Of a DNA stretch of 64,000 nucleotides, positions 12,930-25,060 are shown in pieces. The notes under the pieces are model-generated. The model was not told the DNA's origin. It was given only the letters and a program-made list of their open reading frames with translations, and made no database searches. Source of the stretch: Argopecten irradians (Eukaryota; Mollusca; Bivalvia; Pectinida; Pectinidae); assembly GCF_041381155.1 (NCBI RefSeq), contig NC_091134.1, positions 28,401,540 to 28,465,539 of the forward strand. Reading direction: 5' to 3'. Position 1 is the stretch's first letter; every line of letters starts with the position of its first letter. The position numbers and the translations under genes were made by a program.

Positions 12930-14150
12930 TTACCATTGTTGTATAGTGATTGAATAGCGTCGAGTAGCCATTCAACAGACGTGGCCTGTTAATGTTGTAT
13001 GCATTGCTGAATTCGATAAATGAGGCGAAGGTGCTCTTTTTCTTTAGTTTTCTATTTTCGATTAGACTCGTTAAAGACGATATTTTGTCGTCTGTTGACA
13101 TCTCTTCACGAAACCCGTATGTTCATCATGTAATAAGTGGTAATTTACCTCAACCCACTTCTCCAGTCGATTATTTGGAATAGAACAGTCTAGCTTGTAT
13201 GTAGACGACGCAAGCGTAATTCCCAAGTACCCCAGGGGCTCGCGGTGGTTCGATGTTTATGACTTGGGTACGGGAGTGATGATACCTAATTTCCACAATT
13301 GATAGAACCCGACATTAAACATATCACATAGTAACTTCACAACGTGTTGATTTTTAAGAACTTCCTCAGGGATTTCGTCGTACCTACAGGCTTTACCAAC
13401 CTTAGCTGCTCGTATAGCCCTTTCGTTATTGATTTCACTATTTAACCCAGAATTATCGGAATATTCACTTGGTACGTCGGATGTACGTCGCGTTGTATGC
13501 ATTTCCACGTCATGATCATCTTATGGGTTAAGTAGCTTAGAGAATTCGCTTCCCCATTTGTGTAGTACTGTTTCTCGGTTAAAACTGACGTCGCCATTTT
13601 CGCATATCACTTCCATAGGAATACACATTTTCCTATCATTTCCAACACCAAATTTACCGATCTCTTTCCAGAAATTCCTTAAGTTTCTTGATTTACATAA
13701 CTCCTGCAGATGTTGATGTTGTTCTGCAAGGTATTGTCGTTTTCTAACACCATTACCCAAAGGCTGAATTTTAAGGTTCCAACTTCTGTTCATTTCCGTT
13801 TTTATAATATAGACGAAATTGTTAAAAAATATGTTTACGTCATTTTGTGCAGATACTTAAGCATCTAACTCCAATATTTTGTCCGTTAAAAAGTCAATAG
13901 ATATTTGTGAAAAGTCGTCCTTCGAATATTCAGCATATTTACCGTTGTAATCAGTGTTGGTTTTCTCGCATACACCACGTAAGTATAGAGTGATCTGGGG
14001 CGGACGACGCGCGATTTATCAAATCACTACATCCAGCCAACGTGATTGCATCCGTAGATCGCGTAACTGTGAAATTATTAAAATGTTCTACGATGTCGTT
14101 GTTGTCGTGATACATCATGATATTATTGCCTTGACGTCATAAAATTGTTG
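12930..14150 (-). pseudogene. Non-LTR retrotransposon (LINE) remnant, endonuclease end plus reverse transcriptase start
   Basis: Read on the minus strand from 14150 downward, translated blocks follow LINE ORF2 order. The endonuclease C-terminus comes first (SSAPDHSILTW, about 14010-13960). A linker follows (NLRNFWKEIGKFGVGNDRKM, 13690-13620), then RT region 0 (KVGKACRYDEIPEEVLKN, 13410-13355; WKLGIITPVPKS). RT motif A comes last (TFASFIEFSNAYNINRP, about 13035-12985). The catalytic Asp expected in motif A appears as Glu (IEF). There are several frameshifts and stops, so it is dead. Downstream RT motifs are missing, cut off at the minisatellite. Clade not assigned. Confidence 0.75.
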
Positions 14151-14191
14151 AGACAGTACAAAGATCTCGTGTAGATTGTCTTTACCCTAGA

Positions 14192-15074
14192 ATGAGATAG
14201 AAAATTCCTGTCCGGGGTAAGAGTATTCCTCGTGAAGCCCTAGGGTATGGCAGATTGTACGCAGTAACCTTTTGAACCTGAAGGCAATTACGTAACTTCA
14301 TGCGGTGTGACCGTGACGTACATTGTCGATGACGTTATCAATATGGACGTGCAGTTAAAGGTTCTTTTTTTCGACTACTATCTCATCGTTTTGTTTTGTA
14401 TATGTTGTTGGCCTTTTGACCCCAAATCCAATCAAAGCTATGTCATCCCCTATATGCTATCATTGTATAAAGTAAGAACAAAATCCGTTTCAACTTATCA
14501 TACGGAATTTAAAATCTGTGAAACAAACTATTTTTAGTCACGGCGACCTTTTTAGTTGACCTTTTGACCTCAAATTCAATCCAATGCTGTAATTTCCCAT
14601 GTATTACCATTGTGTGAAGGTTGATTGATCAAAATACGTTGTTTTCTCAAGTTATTGTCTGGAAACTAATATTTTGTGAAAAAAATATACTTTTAGTAAC
14701 AGTGACCTTTGTAGTTGACCTTTTGACCCCAAATTCAATCCCAAGCTGTATTGTCTCATATGCTACCATTGTGTGAAGTTTTATCTTAATCCGTCGATCT
14801 TTTTCTCAAGTTATCGTCTGGAAACTAATATTTTGTGAAACAATCAATTTGTAGAAACAGTGGCCTTTGTATGTGACCTTTTGACCCCAAGTTCAATCCC
14901 AAGCTGTATTCTTTCATGGGCTACTGTGTGTGAAGTTTGATCAAAATACGTTGATATTTTCTCAAGTTATTGTCTAAAAACCAATATTTTGAGAAACAAT
15001 CTGATTTTAGTACCAGTGACCTTTGTAGCTACCATTGGGTAAAGTTTGATCAAAATCCGTTGATCTTTTTCTAA
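14192..15074. repeat. Modular interspersed repeat, copy X1 (truncated)
   Basis: Starts ATGAGATAGAAAATTCCTG and continues into degenerate modules of roughly 110-120 bp. Each module carries TTGACCTTTTGACCCCAAAT, then AAGCTGTATT, CTACCATTGTGTGAAG, TTGATCAAAATCCGTTG, CTCAAGTTAT and GGAAACTAATATTTTGTGAA. The same sequence, continuing further, is present at 18019-19304. The LINE remnant begins immediately after this copy. Confidence 0.8.
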
Positions 15075-18018
15075 AAATATATTTATAGACCAATTAACCG
15101 CTGCTAGTGTTACAAGCAACCGAATACTAGATGATGGTGATATTGAAATAGCGTCTGACCACCTACCTATAGTCTGCTCAATAGATCTCAATATTGGATA
15201 TTGTAAATTATCAGAAAATAGTTCAAGGAACCACACATCTTGGAATAAAGCAAGTACAGACCATTTGATAGCATATCAGTTAGCTCTAACGGAAAGACTT
15301 GGCAACATCCGAGAATTTGACATGGATACACAACTTGGTATAGACGAGTTATATGAACAATTGCCTTTATGTATGCTATTGTCTTCACATAAAACCATTC
15401 CAAAACGCCAATTCAAGCAATTTCTGAAACCGTACTGGACGCCGGAAATTGAAAACGCGCATAATAGGGCTCTTTATAAAAGACAGCTGTGGATAAACGA
15501 AAACACGCCGCGAGGGATGCAATTCAAAACATATAAAGAATACAAGGAGGCTAAAAATATATTCCGTAATATGCATCAAATTGCATACAAATCATATATG
15601 GACACAGTTAATAACGAACTTGATAGCACAGCTGATCTCGATATAAGACTATTCTGGCGAACAATACGGAAACGAAAGAACCCAACGCCAGAAATATGTC
15701 ACTGTCACTTGGAGGTGTTGATAGTAGAGATTCCATTGGAATAGCGGGCATTTTTGCAGACTTTTTTTGAAAGCCTCTACTTGGATAACTCAAATGAGGA
15801 GACGGACTTCGACCCAACACATAGGTACGTAGAGGAATTAGACTCACCGTTTACGTTTAATGAGATCAACATATGCATACGACAGCTAAAACAGAATTAA
15901 TCCCCAGGTATTGATAATATAACAAATTAACATGTCAGATATGGAGGGAAATTATTGATAGAGAAGATAATAGAACTGTTCAACTGTATAAGGATTTCAG
16001 GGAAACTACCAAAAACGTGGAAAATGGGAATAGTCATTCCAGTATATAAAGGTGGACATAAAAAGAAGAACGATCCGAATAATTACCGTCCAATATCGTT
16101 ACTACCGACCCATTACAAACTGGTGGAAAATGTTATTCGTAATCGTGTCCTTCGATGGATGGAAACGGAAAATATCCAATTCCCTTAGAAACAGCAACAA
16201 GGATTTCAGGAAGGAAGAGCTGCACCATGGCATCTTTTTAATCTTCGCGAATGTATCAACGAAAATCTAGAACAAAAGAGTAATGTGTATGTTGCGTTTT
16301 TAGATACATACAAAGCTTTAGATACTCTTCAACATAAAGGCATGTTTCAGAAGTTATATAAACTCGGTATAACCGGAAACTTGTTCAGAATGCTTTACAA
16401 TTCATATAAAGGAATCGTCAGTCGGACTTCCACAATAATGTCCAATCACGTAGGTTAAGTGTGAAGATTTCAGTAAGACAAGGAGGAATAATGTAAACTT
16501 TTTATACCTCCTCCATATAAACAATCTACTTAATCAATTAGAAGCATCGGCAGCAGGCGCGAGAATTTTGTCAGTTAAATGTGCTAACCCATGCTTAGCG
16601 GACGATATAGCACTCATTAGCACGAGTCCGAGAGCTCTTCAGTGCCTACTCAACATCGCGGAAGAATATGCGAAGACGTGGAATTTTACTTTTAATTCTT
16701 CTAAGTGTTCTATAATATCGTTTAAAAACTGTATTACAAATATCACATGGACATTGGACGGGAATATGCTCAAGACGGTAAAATCAGAAGTTCATCTAGG
16801 AATTGAAGTATCATCTGATATAAAGATCTCAAACGCTGTCGAGAAAGCATGCGGAAAAGGAAGGACATGTTACATGCCATAACTCGTATATGGGATCAGA
16901 CTGTGCATATACTAAGTCGTTGACCACTGTTAACATTTATAAGAAGGTCATACTACCAGCGTGTTATATGGGTCTGAAATGTGGAGCAATCTAACGGCAA
17001 AAGACAGACAAACGCTAGAAATCTTCCAGCACTATGCTACAAAAATGATTCTAAATCTTAGGAAAACTTCAAGGTCGGATATGTGTGAAACGATATTCGG
17101 CATTTACAGAATCAATAGTGAAATTAAAAAGAGAAAATTTAACTTTCTACACTGAATGATAAGTAGTCCTCCAAATAGCACAACAAAAGATATTTTCATT
17201 CGTAGACTTTTAAAATTACTGAATTATGACAGAACATCAAATATACAAGCCGGATTCGTGCTTGATAAAGTCAACATTCTTCGCAAGTATAATTTAATAA
17301 CATATATATCTCAATACTTAATTGATGGGAACTTTCCAAATCGACGTGAGTGGAAATATATAGTAAGAGCTGCAATACACATCCGTAAAAACCCACAACT
17401 AAAAGAACGAATGAACAATGACTCTGATTTTAATCGTTTTAAAAATGTACACATGACATATAGTGAACCATATAAGCTATTAAAATTAGAGAACACAAAC
17501 AAGAAAGAAATATTATACGTCTGTAAAATGTTAACTTGCCCTCCTATAGAACACAGTAGCAAAATGTGAAGTGCGGAAAACCTTCCTATGACGTCATTCG
17601 GCTTTCGTCACTGAATGTACTGCCACATTCATTCTCAGGGACACGTTTATGGACAAAATAATAAATTACTATGGTGTACAGCCATATCTGACGTTGTCGC
17701 AGATGAATGGCGAGAAACTTTTAGTGTCTCTTTTTTAAAGCAACACTTGGCGAATATGACTTTGACAATGATGCTGTGGGCTGCGAATTCGCAAACGACT
17801 GTGTATATTTCTTGTATAAAGTAGCACAAATTTATTTTAACGCCATAAATATGAATGATACCATAAGATGTCAGGGTGGATAAACCCCTAGCAAAGAACA
17901 TTGATATGTTGTTTAAGATATGAGACTTTCAAAATTTGATGTTTATTGTATATATTGATTTTGTTTTCTTTTTCTGCATTATAAACTCTCATTTTTTTAG
18001 GAATAAAGATTGATGATG
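15075..18018 (+). pseudogene. Non-LTR retrotransposon (LINE) remnant, endonuclease to 3' end, multiply disrupted
   Basis: The longest open part (about 15106-15741) begins with an endonuclease C-terminus (TNRILDDGDIEIASDHLPIV) and a basic linker (YWTPEIENAHNRALYKRQLW). After a stop come RT blocks. These are SGKLPKTWKMGIVIPVYKGG with NNYRPISLLPTHYKLVE (15990-16130), QQGFQEGR and AFLDTYKALD (16190-16320, RT motif A with Asp retained), then LADDIALIS (about 16595-16621; motif C, usually YADD or FADD). The C-terminal region includes MLYGSEMWSNLTAKDRQTLE (16961-17020). Stops or shifts lie near 15742, 16186, 16456, 16881 and 17153. The 3' tail is TTGATGATGATGAG at about 18010. It is 5'-truncated and inactive. 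EEP endonuclease plus RT without an RNase H domain; clade uncertain (CR1/L2/RTE-like). Confidence 0.8.
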
Positions 18019-19304
18019 ATGAGATAGAAAATTCCTGTCCGGGGTAAGAGTATTCTTTGTCAAGCCCTAGGGTATGGCAGATTGTGCGCACTAAACTTTT
18101 GAACCTGAAGACAATTACGTAACTTCATGCGGTGTGACCGTGACGTGCATTGCCGATGACGTTATCAATATGGACGTGCAGTTGAAGGAGCATTATTCAT
18201 GTCGAGGTGAAAAAAATGTTGTTTTTTTTTCGACTACTATCTCATCGTTTTATTTTGTATATGTAGTTGGCCTTTTGACCCCAAATCCAATCAAAGCTAT
18301 GTCATCCCCTATGTTATCATTGTATAAAGTTGGAACAAAATCCGTTTCAACGTATCATCCGGAAACTAAAATCTGTGAAACACACTATTTTTGACACGGT
18401 GACCTTTTGAACTCAAATTCAATCCAATGCTGTATTTTCCCATGTGCTACCATTGTGTGTGAAGGTTGATCAAAATACGTTGTTTTCTCAAGTTATTGTC
18501 TGGAAACTAATATTTTGTGAAAAAAATATACTTTTAGTAACAGTGACCTTTGTAGTTGACCTTTTGACCCCAAATTCAATCCCAAGCTGTATTGTCTCAT
18601 ATGCTACCATTGTGTGAAGTTTTATCTTAATCCGTCGATCTTTTTCTCAAGTTATCGTCTGGAAACTAATATTTTGTGAAACAATCAATTTGTAGTAACA
18701 GTGGCCTTTGTAGGTGACCTTTTGACCCCAAGTTAAATCCCAAGCTGTATTCTTTCAAAATACGATGATGATGTTTTCTCAAGTTATTGTCTAAAAACCA
18801 ATATTTTGTGAAACAATCTGTTTTTAGTACCAGTGACCTTTGTAGCTACCATTGTGTGAAGTTTGATCAAAATCCGTTGGTTTTTCCACAAGTTATCGTC
18901 TGTAAACGAAACTTTAAAAAATCCATTTTTTAGTAACAGTGACCTTTGTAGTAGACTTTTTGACCCCAAATTCAATCCCAACCTATATTTTCTCATATGC
19001 CACTATTGTGTGAAGTTTGATAAAAATCCATGGATCTTTTTAGCAAGTTATTGTTTTGAAACGATTTTTTTAAACAGTCTATTTGCAGTAACAGTGACCT
19101 TTAAATTTGTAGTCAACCTTTTGATCCCAAATTCAATTTCAAGCTGTAGTTTTCCATATGCTACCATTGTGTGAAGTTTGATCAAAATCCGTTGTTTTTT
19201 TTCTCAAGGTATCATCTGGAAACGAAATCCATAGGCGAACGGACGGACGACGGAACACGGACGAAAGGCGATTTGAATAGCCCACCATCTAATGATAGTG
19301 GGCT
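18019..19304. repeat. Modular interspersed repeat, copy X2, with 3' hairpin
   Basis: Begins with the same ATGAGATAGAAAATTCCTG as copy X1 and extends through about nine modules. It ends in a GGACGGACGACGG tail and a terminal hairpin (AGCCCACC ... GGTGGGCT type, 19279-19304) followed by an A-rich run. Copy X1 stops in the middle of this unit, so X2 shows what the intact element looks like. No protein is encoded. Confidence 0.75.
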
Positions 19305-19349
19305 AAAAAAACAAAAACAAAAAAAAACCGAAAGTTATAGACCATACAA

Positions 19350-20968
19350 CTTTAACGGCCAGGGTCATGTCAAAAACGAAAACCACACAACGATCCAGAC
19401 CACACACTCAATGGAATTAAAATTCCAGAAGTTGAACAAACTAAATTTCTTGGATAAATATTTTATTTCAAACTATCCTTCAATCCACATATTAAACATC
19501 TGAAGGATAAATGTTTGAAGGCGCTGAACATTCTACGTGTTCTTTCCCATTCGGATTGGGGTGTAGACCGTGAAATGCTTCTGCGTATCTACCGGGCACT
19601 TATCAGATCAAAACTTGACTACGGCTCGATTGTGTATGGATCGGCTCGCAGCTCTTATCTACAGATGCTTTACCCTACATGTATCCAGAATCAGGGACTG
19701 CGTATTCGATCTTGAAATTTAATCCACAACACCAGGATATATTCACACAAAATCAAAAGCTAATACCATCATTTGGCATCAAAATTTCAATTTTTTTTGT
19801 AGGAACTAAATATAAATTCAAACACAGTTCATTACCAGAAGAACACAAATTCTCTTTTCGGAAATGCATTAGGGCTTTCCCTGATCATGTTCATATCTAT
19901 AATGACGGTTCAAAAGATGGTGATAAAGTTGCGGCAGCATGCTGTACATCTTATCACTGTTCGTCTATCCAACTCCCGGATGTTGCCTCCATTTTCTCGG
20001 AAGCATGTGCTATCGGTCTGGCTCTTGATCATGACCATATCGAAGAACACCGCATTGAAAAGGCAATCATCTGTTCCGACTCTCTTTCGGTTCTTCAGTC
20101 TTTGAAATCAAGAATCCCTAGAAATACATTAATCCAAATTCTTTTGATCCGAACATTTCGATTATCTACTAAAACTCGAATCTCTTATCTGTGGATTCCC
20201 AGTCATGTGGGTATAAAGGGGAATGAAAAGGCCGATAAAGCAGCTAAGACCTCTCTTCTCCTAGCACAAACAGACTTGAAAATACCATAACCTGACTTCA
20301 AACCTTCAATTCAGTCAGCATCAAACACCATTGGCAACAATGGTTGTCTACCGAAACAAACAATAAACTGTTTATAAAATTCAACCTACAATTAATCCTA
20401 CACTAGGAAGACCGCAGTGAGAAAGTAGTTCTCTCTTGGCTCCGAGCTGGATACACATAATTTACAGATTCCTATCTATTGAGAGGGGAGGATCCTCCTA
20501 CATGCCATGCATGCGATTCTCCTCTCATAGTGGAGCATATTTTAGTGCACTGTATTGATTTTAAGGACATACGAGGTAAGTACTACGATGTCTCCGACAT
20601 GTACACTTTGTTCCATGTCGTGAGACATAATCATAATTTTAATTATCTCAAAGAAATCGGTATTTTAAACAAAATATGAACGTTTTCTCATCAAATATCA
20701 TCGTATCAACTCAACATTTCATCGTTTCATCAACATTGTATATGAGTTTTTCATGTGTTTTAGCCAAACCTATTTCATCCCACGCAAACTTTTTTTTATC
20801 AAATCATTGTTTACAATCTGTGTTTTAGTCCTTCTTAATGAAAACTTTTTAAGTGTTTTACATATTTTCTTTGTTCCCAAAAAAGTTGATACTGACCAGA
20901 CATACGAACAGACGACGCCACACCCTATGCCATAAGCTCTCTTGCCCTTGGGCAGGTGAGCTAATAAT
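19350..20968 (+). pseudogene. RNase H-bearing LINE, 3' portion, with hairpin plus TAA 3' end
   Basis: Translated blocks in order: end of RT (IPEVEQTKFLG, then HIKHLKDKCLKALNILRVLS and LLRIYRALIRSKLDYGSIVY, 19420-19645); an RNase H domain in the frame 19679-20290 (HIYNDGSKDG, IFSEACAIGLAL, CSDSLSVLQSL, WIPSHVGIKGNEKADKAA); and a C-terminal zinc-finger-like CHACDSPLIVEHILVHC (20500-20550). RT plus RNase H plus this Cys/His tail is the I/Nimb-type arrangement. Stops and frame breaks make it inactive and it is 5'-truncated. The 3' UTR ends in a stem-loop (20936-20961) and TAATAAT (20962-20968). Confidence 0.8.
20936..20968 (+). other. Terminal stem-loop and TAA tail of the RNase H LINE
   Basis: GCTCTCTTGCCCTTGGGCAG then GTGAGC forms a stem-loop, followed directly by TAATAAT. 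I-type LINEs commonly end in TAA repeats. The same layout (CATAAGC, stem-loop, GGTGAGC, TAATAA) ends the short modular repeats at 29010-29043 and 45697-45732, and degenerately others, so it is probably a recognition site for the LINE's reverse transcriptase. That function is inference. Confidence 0.6.
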
Positions 20969-22029
20969 GCTTTAGTTAGGTGTCTTATAGAGACAAGTAG
21001 GCCTCTTAAATATTAACACAAAAATTGCTTATTAGACCCCCATGTTCTTGAATGAATTTAACATCATTATTAGGAGCACATCTCTTTGTATTAGCATTAC
21101 CAGGGTAAAATCATATCAATATATTTCCTAGGTGTTGACAAGTTTATTAATTTGACCAAAATTGGCAAATGACTGCTGTAACTGACATGGCTTTTTTTCA
21201 TGGGCAAAAATATTCAACAAATTTGTTCCTTTTGTTCGGTAAAGTCACAAATATAACTGGAACAAAAATAATTACATTAAAAATGTAACAATAAAAGTAA
21301 CATGATAACAACAAATTATGAACATATAGTAGTTTATTATGACCAATTTAGTCAGTGGAAATAAATTACATGAAATCCCCTTATCCATGCACCACTGATA
21401 TACATGTAGATAATGCTATTTTGATAATAAACAACTAGGAAGCAAAATGTGTCAAAGAGAATTGAGAATGCAAATCAAAAGTATAACATATTGAATAAGC
21501 ATAAACCTAATCATGAAAAAAAGTTTAAAAATAACAAGCAAAATGGTGAAATTAATAGTATCTTATCCAGATCCAATATTGAACATAGAAAAAGATACAC
21601 AAGAATGATTAAACACAAATTACAAATGAGTAATCTTAACCTGTACAAAAGAATAATTCAATTTTACTTGTTACGAGTATTTTCATTGGCTTAAAAATTT
21701 CCTTAATCAGCCCATAAAGGGAAAAATGGCGTCGCCGCTTGTAACGCCGCTTCTAATTGGCTGAGATGACGGTGTAGTGATTTCATAGACAAAAGGGTCA
21801 AAAGTCCATAAATAATTATTACAATCTTTAATCAGTCACCATAAAACTACAACCAACATAATACTTAGCGCTGCCTTAGTATAGTATGAGCATGGAGACT
21901 AGTAACAGCAAAATTAATGGAAAACCCTTATCAGCAAAAATTTGAAAATTCATTGTTTATTTTTTTGAAGGAATTACTATTTACCTTCAATTCCCCTATT
22001 CGGCCAAAGTTGGGGTTGCAAAATCCGTC
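20969..22029. other. Downstream flank of the TMEM201-like gene, nothing recognised
   Basis: AT-rich sequence with no recognised coding or RNA feature. The plus-strand frame at 21449-21694 is Lys/Asn-rich and looks like chance. Confidence 0.35.
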
Positions 22030-22660
22030 GACGTGCCAATTTTTTCAGTGTTAAAGTTGAGGGACAGAGTCAAAATTTATACAAACTCTGTTCCCCTATT
22101 CCCAAAGGATTTTTCTGGCCAAATTTGTTTAGAATCCATGCAGAGCACTATGACTAGTAGTGATTTAAAGGATTTACCTCTATTTCCTGTATTGGGCCCT
22201 GCCCCTCCTGTCTCCTGGGGGGGGGGGGGGGGGGGCAGAGCCAAAATTTATACAAACTCTGTTCCCCTACCCCCAATTATGTTTCTGGCCAAATTTGGGT
22301 ACAATCCATGCAGAACTCTATGACAAATAACAATTTAAAGAATTAACCTGTATTTCCTTTATTGGGCCCCGCCCCTCCTGCCAACAGGGGGTCAGAGCCA
22401 AAATTTACACAAACTCTGTTCCCCTATTACCAAAGGTGTTTCTGGCAAATTTTGGTTAGAATCCATGCAGAACTCTAAGACTAGTAGCGATTTAAAGGAT
22501 TTACCTCTATTTCTTCTAATGGGCCCTGCCCCTCTCCCCTCCTGCCCCTGAGGGGTCAGAGCCAAACTTAATACAAACTTTGTTCCCCTTCACCCAAGGA
22601 TGTTTATGGCCAAATTTGGTTACAATCCATGCAGAACTCTATGACTAGTAGCGTTAAAAA
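22030..22660. repeat. Modular repeat array, about 150-bp units (GC-rich type), about 4 copies
   Basis: Each unit carries GGGCCCTGCCCCTCCTG, CAGAGCCAAAATTTATACAA, CTGTTCCCC, TTTCTGGCCAAATTTGGTTA, AATCCATGCAGAACTCTATG and AGGATTTACCTCTATTTCC. One unit contains a pure G run of about 20 (around 22217-22236). The same units recur at 28500-28970 and 38360-39085. Confidence 0.85.
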
Positions 22661-24379
22661 GGTATTGTGACGGACAACCGCTGGACGCACATATGCTCAC
22701 CAGCCCTTCATTGTCATTCATATTTATACTATTCATACAATTAAGTAGAGTGTCAAGTGTGATTAAGTGGGATGTCTGCCCTAGCTGACCATCATGATGC
22801 TGGCATTGTTTACATTTCCCTACACAAACAAAATCACAATAGTATGACACTTCCCTACACAAACAAAATTACAAGAACTTCCACAATTTCCCTGGCCAAT
22901 AGGATTTACGTGCTTTACTATACAGTGTGATTCCGTTAACTGAATATCTTAATTTAAAAACTCTTAATGTAATTTTCATATTTAACACAGGTTACTGTAG
23001 ACTCAAACATCTTACAAAACTTTCACATTAATCACTCTCCACAGGACTCCTTCATCTTATTACAAATCTTTTACATTCACATCTATCACAGGATCTCATC
23101 TTTGATACTCCAGGGGTTACTATCACTGTCATTAGATCCATCCCTGGAATATGTCATAGCAAACCTGAAAGCAACAGAGAATGACGCCCAATATCAAGGC
23201 CATACATGTAGTCAACCACAGTCTAGTCTACTGGTATTAATTTATTATGGACATCAAAGGTCCAAACTACCTGTCTGGGCTGTTGTCGTACACAGAACCT
23301 TCAGTTCTGCTATATTGTGGATTACAGGATCCTGACTTGTTTAGTTGCTATGCATTGGGTAAATCTAAATAAACAATAATACCAGTTTACTATACACACT
23401 GGGCACATTATACAATTATGGTCTATACAATTCACAAAACATTCTATAACCAAATCAAAAGAAAAATGTGATAAAAAGTTGTCAAATATGTCTATTTCGT
23501 ATTAATGTATTGAATACTTATTCAGTTGAAAACTTTGTTTTATATGAAAAGTGAGTGATATAACTTTGTAGACTGAAACTGCCATTTGTCAAGATGGAGA
23601 ACTGTTCCAGCTGTTGAAAGAAAGAAAGATGTTTCCTACAAGACTGGCTCCCATCACAAATCCAATGAATCCTGGAGACCTCCAGAAGGCTGTAATAACA
23701 GGAAAAAGATCAATATTAGTGATATCTAGTTTCACAAGAAATATGTTATACTCACAAAAGAATTTTCTATGTCTGACAATGGAAAAAGCAATCTTTTCTA
23801 TGCTTTTCTATTCTTTTCCTTCTCTATTTTAAATATTGAATGCATGTACAGAAACTTCTCATAGAGTTTTCTTGCGTTCAGTTCCTAAGTGGAAACAGTC
23901 ACTTCAATTTTATATGGTCACTATCTGCCATGTTTTGCTAGAATCTGTTCCAAAATACGGGACCAAGACAACCCTATAAATTTATTTAGAGTTTAGGAAG
24001 CTAGACTTTTACAGAAGTACCTTCTGAGAAAGTGACAAAATTCAAGTTGGCTGCTTTATCAATAATGACAAAGAGAAACATCAATAAGATACATCTAATA
24101 TTTGTATATTAGAGATCCCTTCAGCACTAGCAGTAACAAACTTCTACTATCACAATCCAAGATTACGGCTCGTCGGCCATCTGATTTTGTTGACAGATGG
24201 TCCCAAGATGCAATATTTGAGAGTCAGATCCCTAAAAAATAACAACAGGCCCATGGATCTTAATGGTCATCTGACTATTGGCACAATACAACACATCAAA
24301 GAATATAGTAGTAGCAAACAATTAAGGCAATACAAAAGAACTCTTTTAAAAGAAGTTCAGGTTCTGATATATTTGATGA
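22661..24379. other. Repeat-rich flank, no gene recognised
   Basis: Contains scattered fragments of the hairpin-ended repeat families (for example AACAACAGGCCCATGGATCTTAATGG at about 24240). A last TMEM201 exon carrying a C-terminal membrane segment could lie here, but none could be identified. Confidence 0.3.
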
Positions 24380-25060
24380 ATTAGACCATGAATGAAGGTC
24401 CCTTGATCCCCACCATGCTACAAATCCATTATCCTCTATTTTCTAAGCCTCTTAGTTATTTAACTGAAGTCGTGTAAAGATTTTTGCTTATATGACTCCT
24501 GTGACCTTGAATGAAGGTCAAGGTCATTCACTTGAACAAACTTAGTAGCTATTCGTCCAAGCATGTCACAGACTCAATATCAGGTCTCTAGGCCTCTTAG
24601 TTATTCATAGGAAGTTGTTTCAAGATTTAAGGCTATTTGACCCCTGTGGCCTTGAATGGAGGTCAAGGTCCTTCATTTGAACAAAATTGGTAGCCCTTCA
24701 TCCCAGCATACCACAGGCCCAATATCAGGTCTCTAGGCCTCTTAGCTATTCACAAGAAGTTGTTTAAAGGATTTTAGGCTATTTGAACCCTGTGACCTTG
24801 AATGAAGATCAAGGTCATTTCTTTCAACAATTTTGTAGCCTTCATTCAAGCATGCTACAAGCCCAATATGAGTATCCTGGTAGTAGCCTTTCGGTTATAG
24901 AAAAGAAGTTGTTTAAAGATTTTAGCCTATTTGACGCATGTAACCTTGAATGAAGGTTTTTTAGTTATAGCTTGGAAAAGAATCTAGGACAAAGGGATGG
25001 ACGGACGGAGCCAAAAACAATATCTCTGCAAACGCGTTTCGCGGGGGATTATAATAGGCA
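24380..25060. repeat. Modular repeat array, about 150-bp units (GACCTTGAATGAAGG type), about 4 copies
   Basis: Units contain GTGACCTTGAATGAAGGTCA, AGGTCATTCATTTGAACAAA, TTGGTAGCCCTTCATCC, CATGCTACAGGCCCAATATC and AGGCCTCTTAGTTATT. The array ends in a GGACGGACGGAGCC tail and a small stem-loop (CGCGTTTCGCG). Related arrays lie at 28020-28480, 30760-31140 and 40760-40920. Confidence 0.85.

Noticed and set aside
19679..20290. A stand-alone cellular RNase H gene
   Set aside because: It is preceded by RT-thumb sequence and followed by the Cys/His C-terminus of an I/Nimb-type LINE, and the surrounding frames are broken.
20936..20968. Helitron 3' end (hairpin followed by CTRR)
   Set aside because: GAGCTAAT superficially fits hairpin plus CTAA then T, but several relatives continue with A rather than T, and the same end closes an RNase H LINE followed by TAA repeats. 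A LINE-type end explains it better, though it is not fully excluded for the short repeats.
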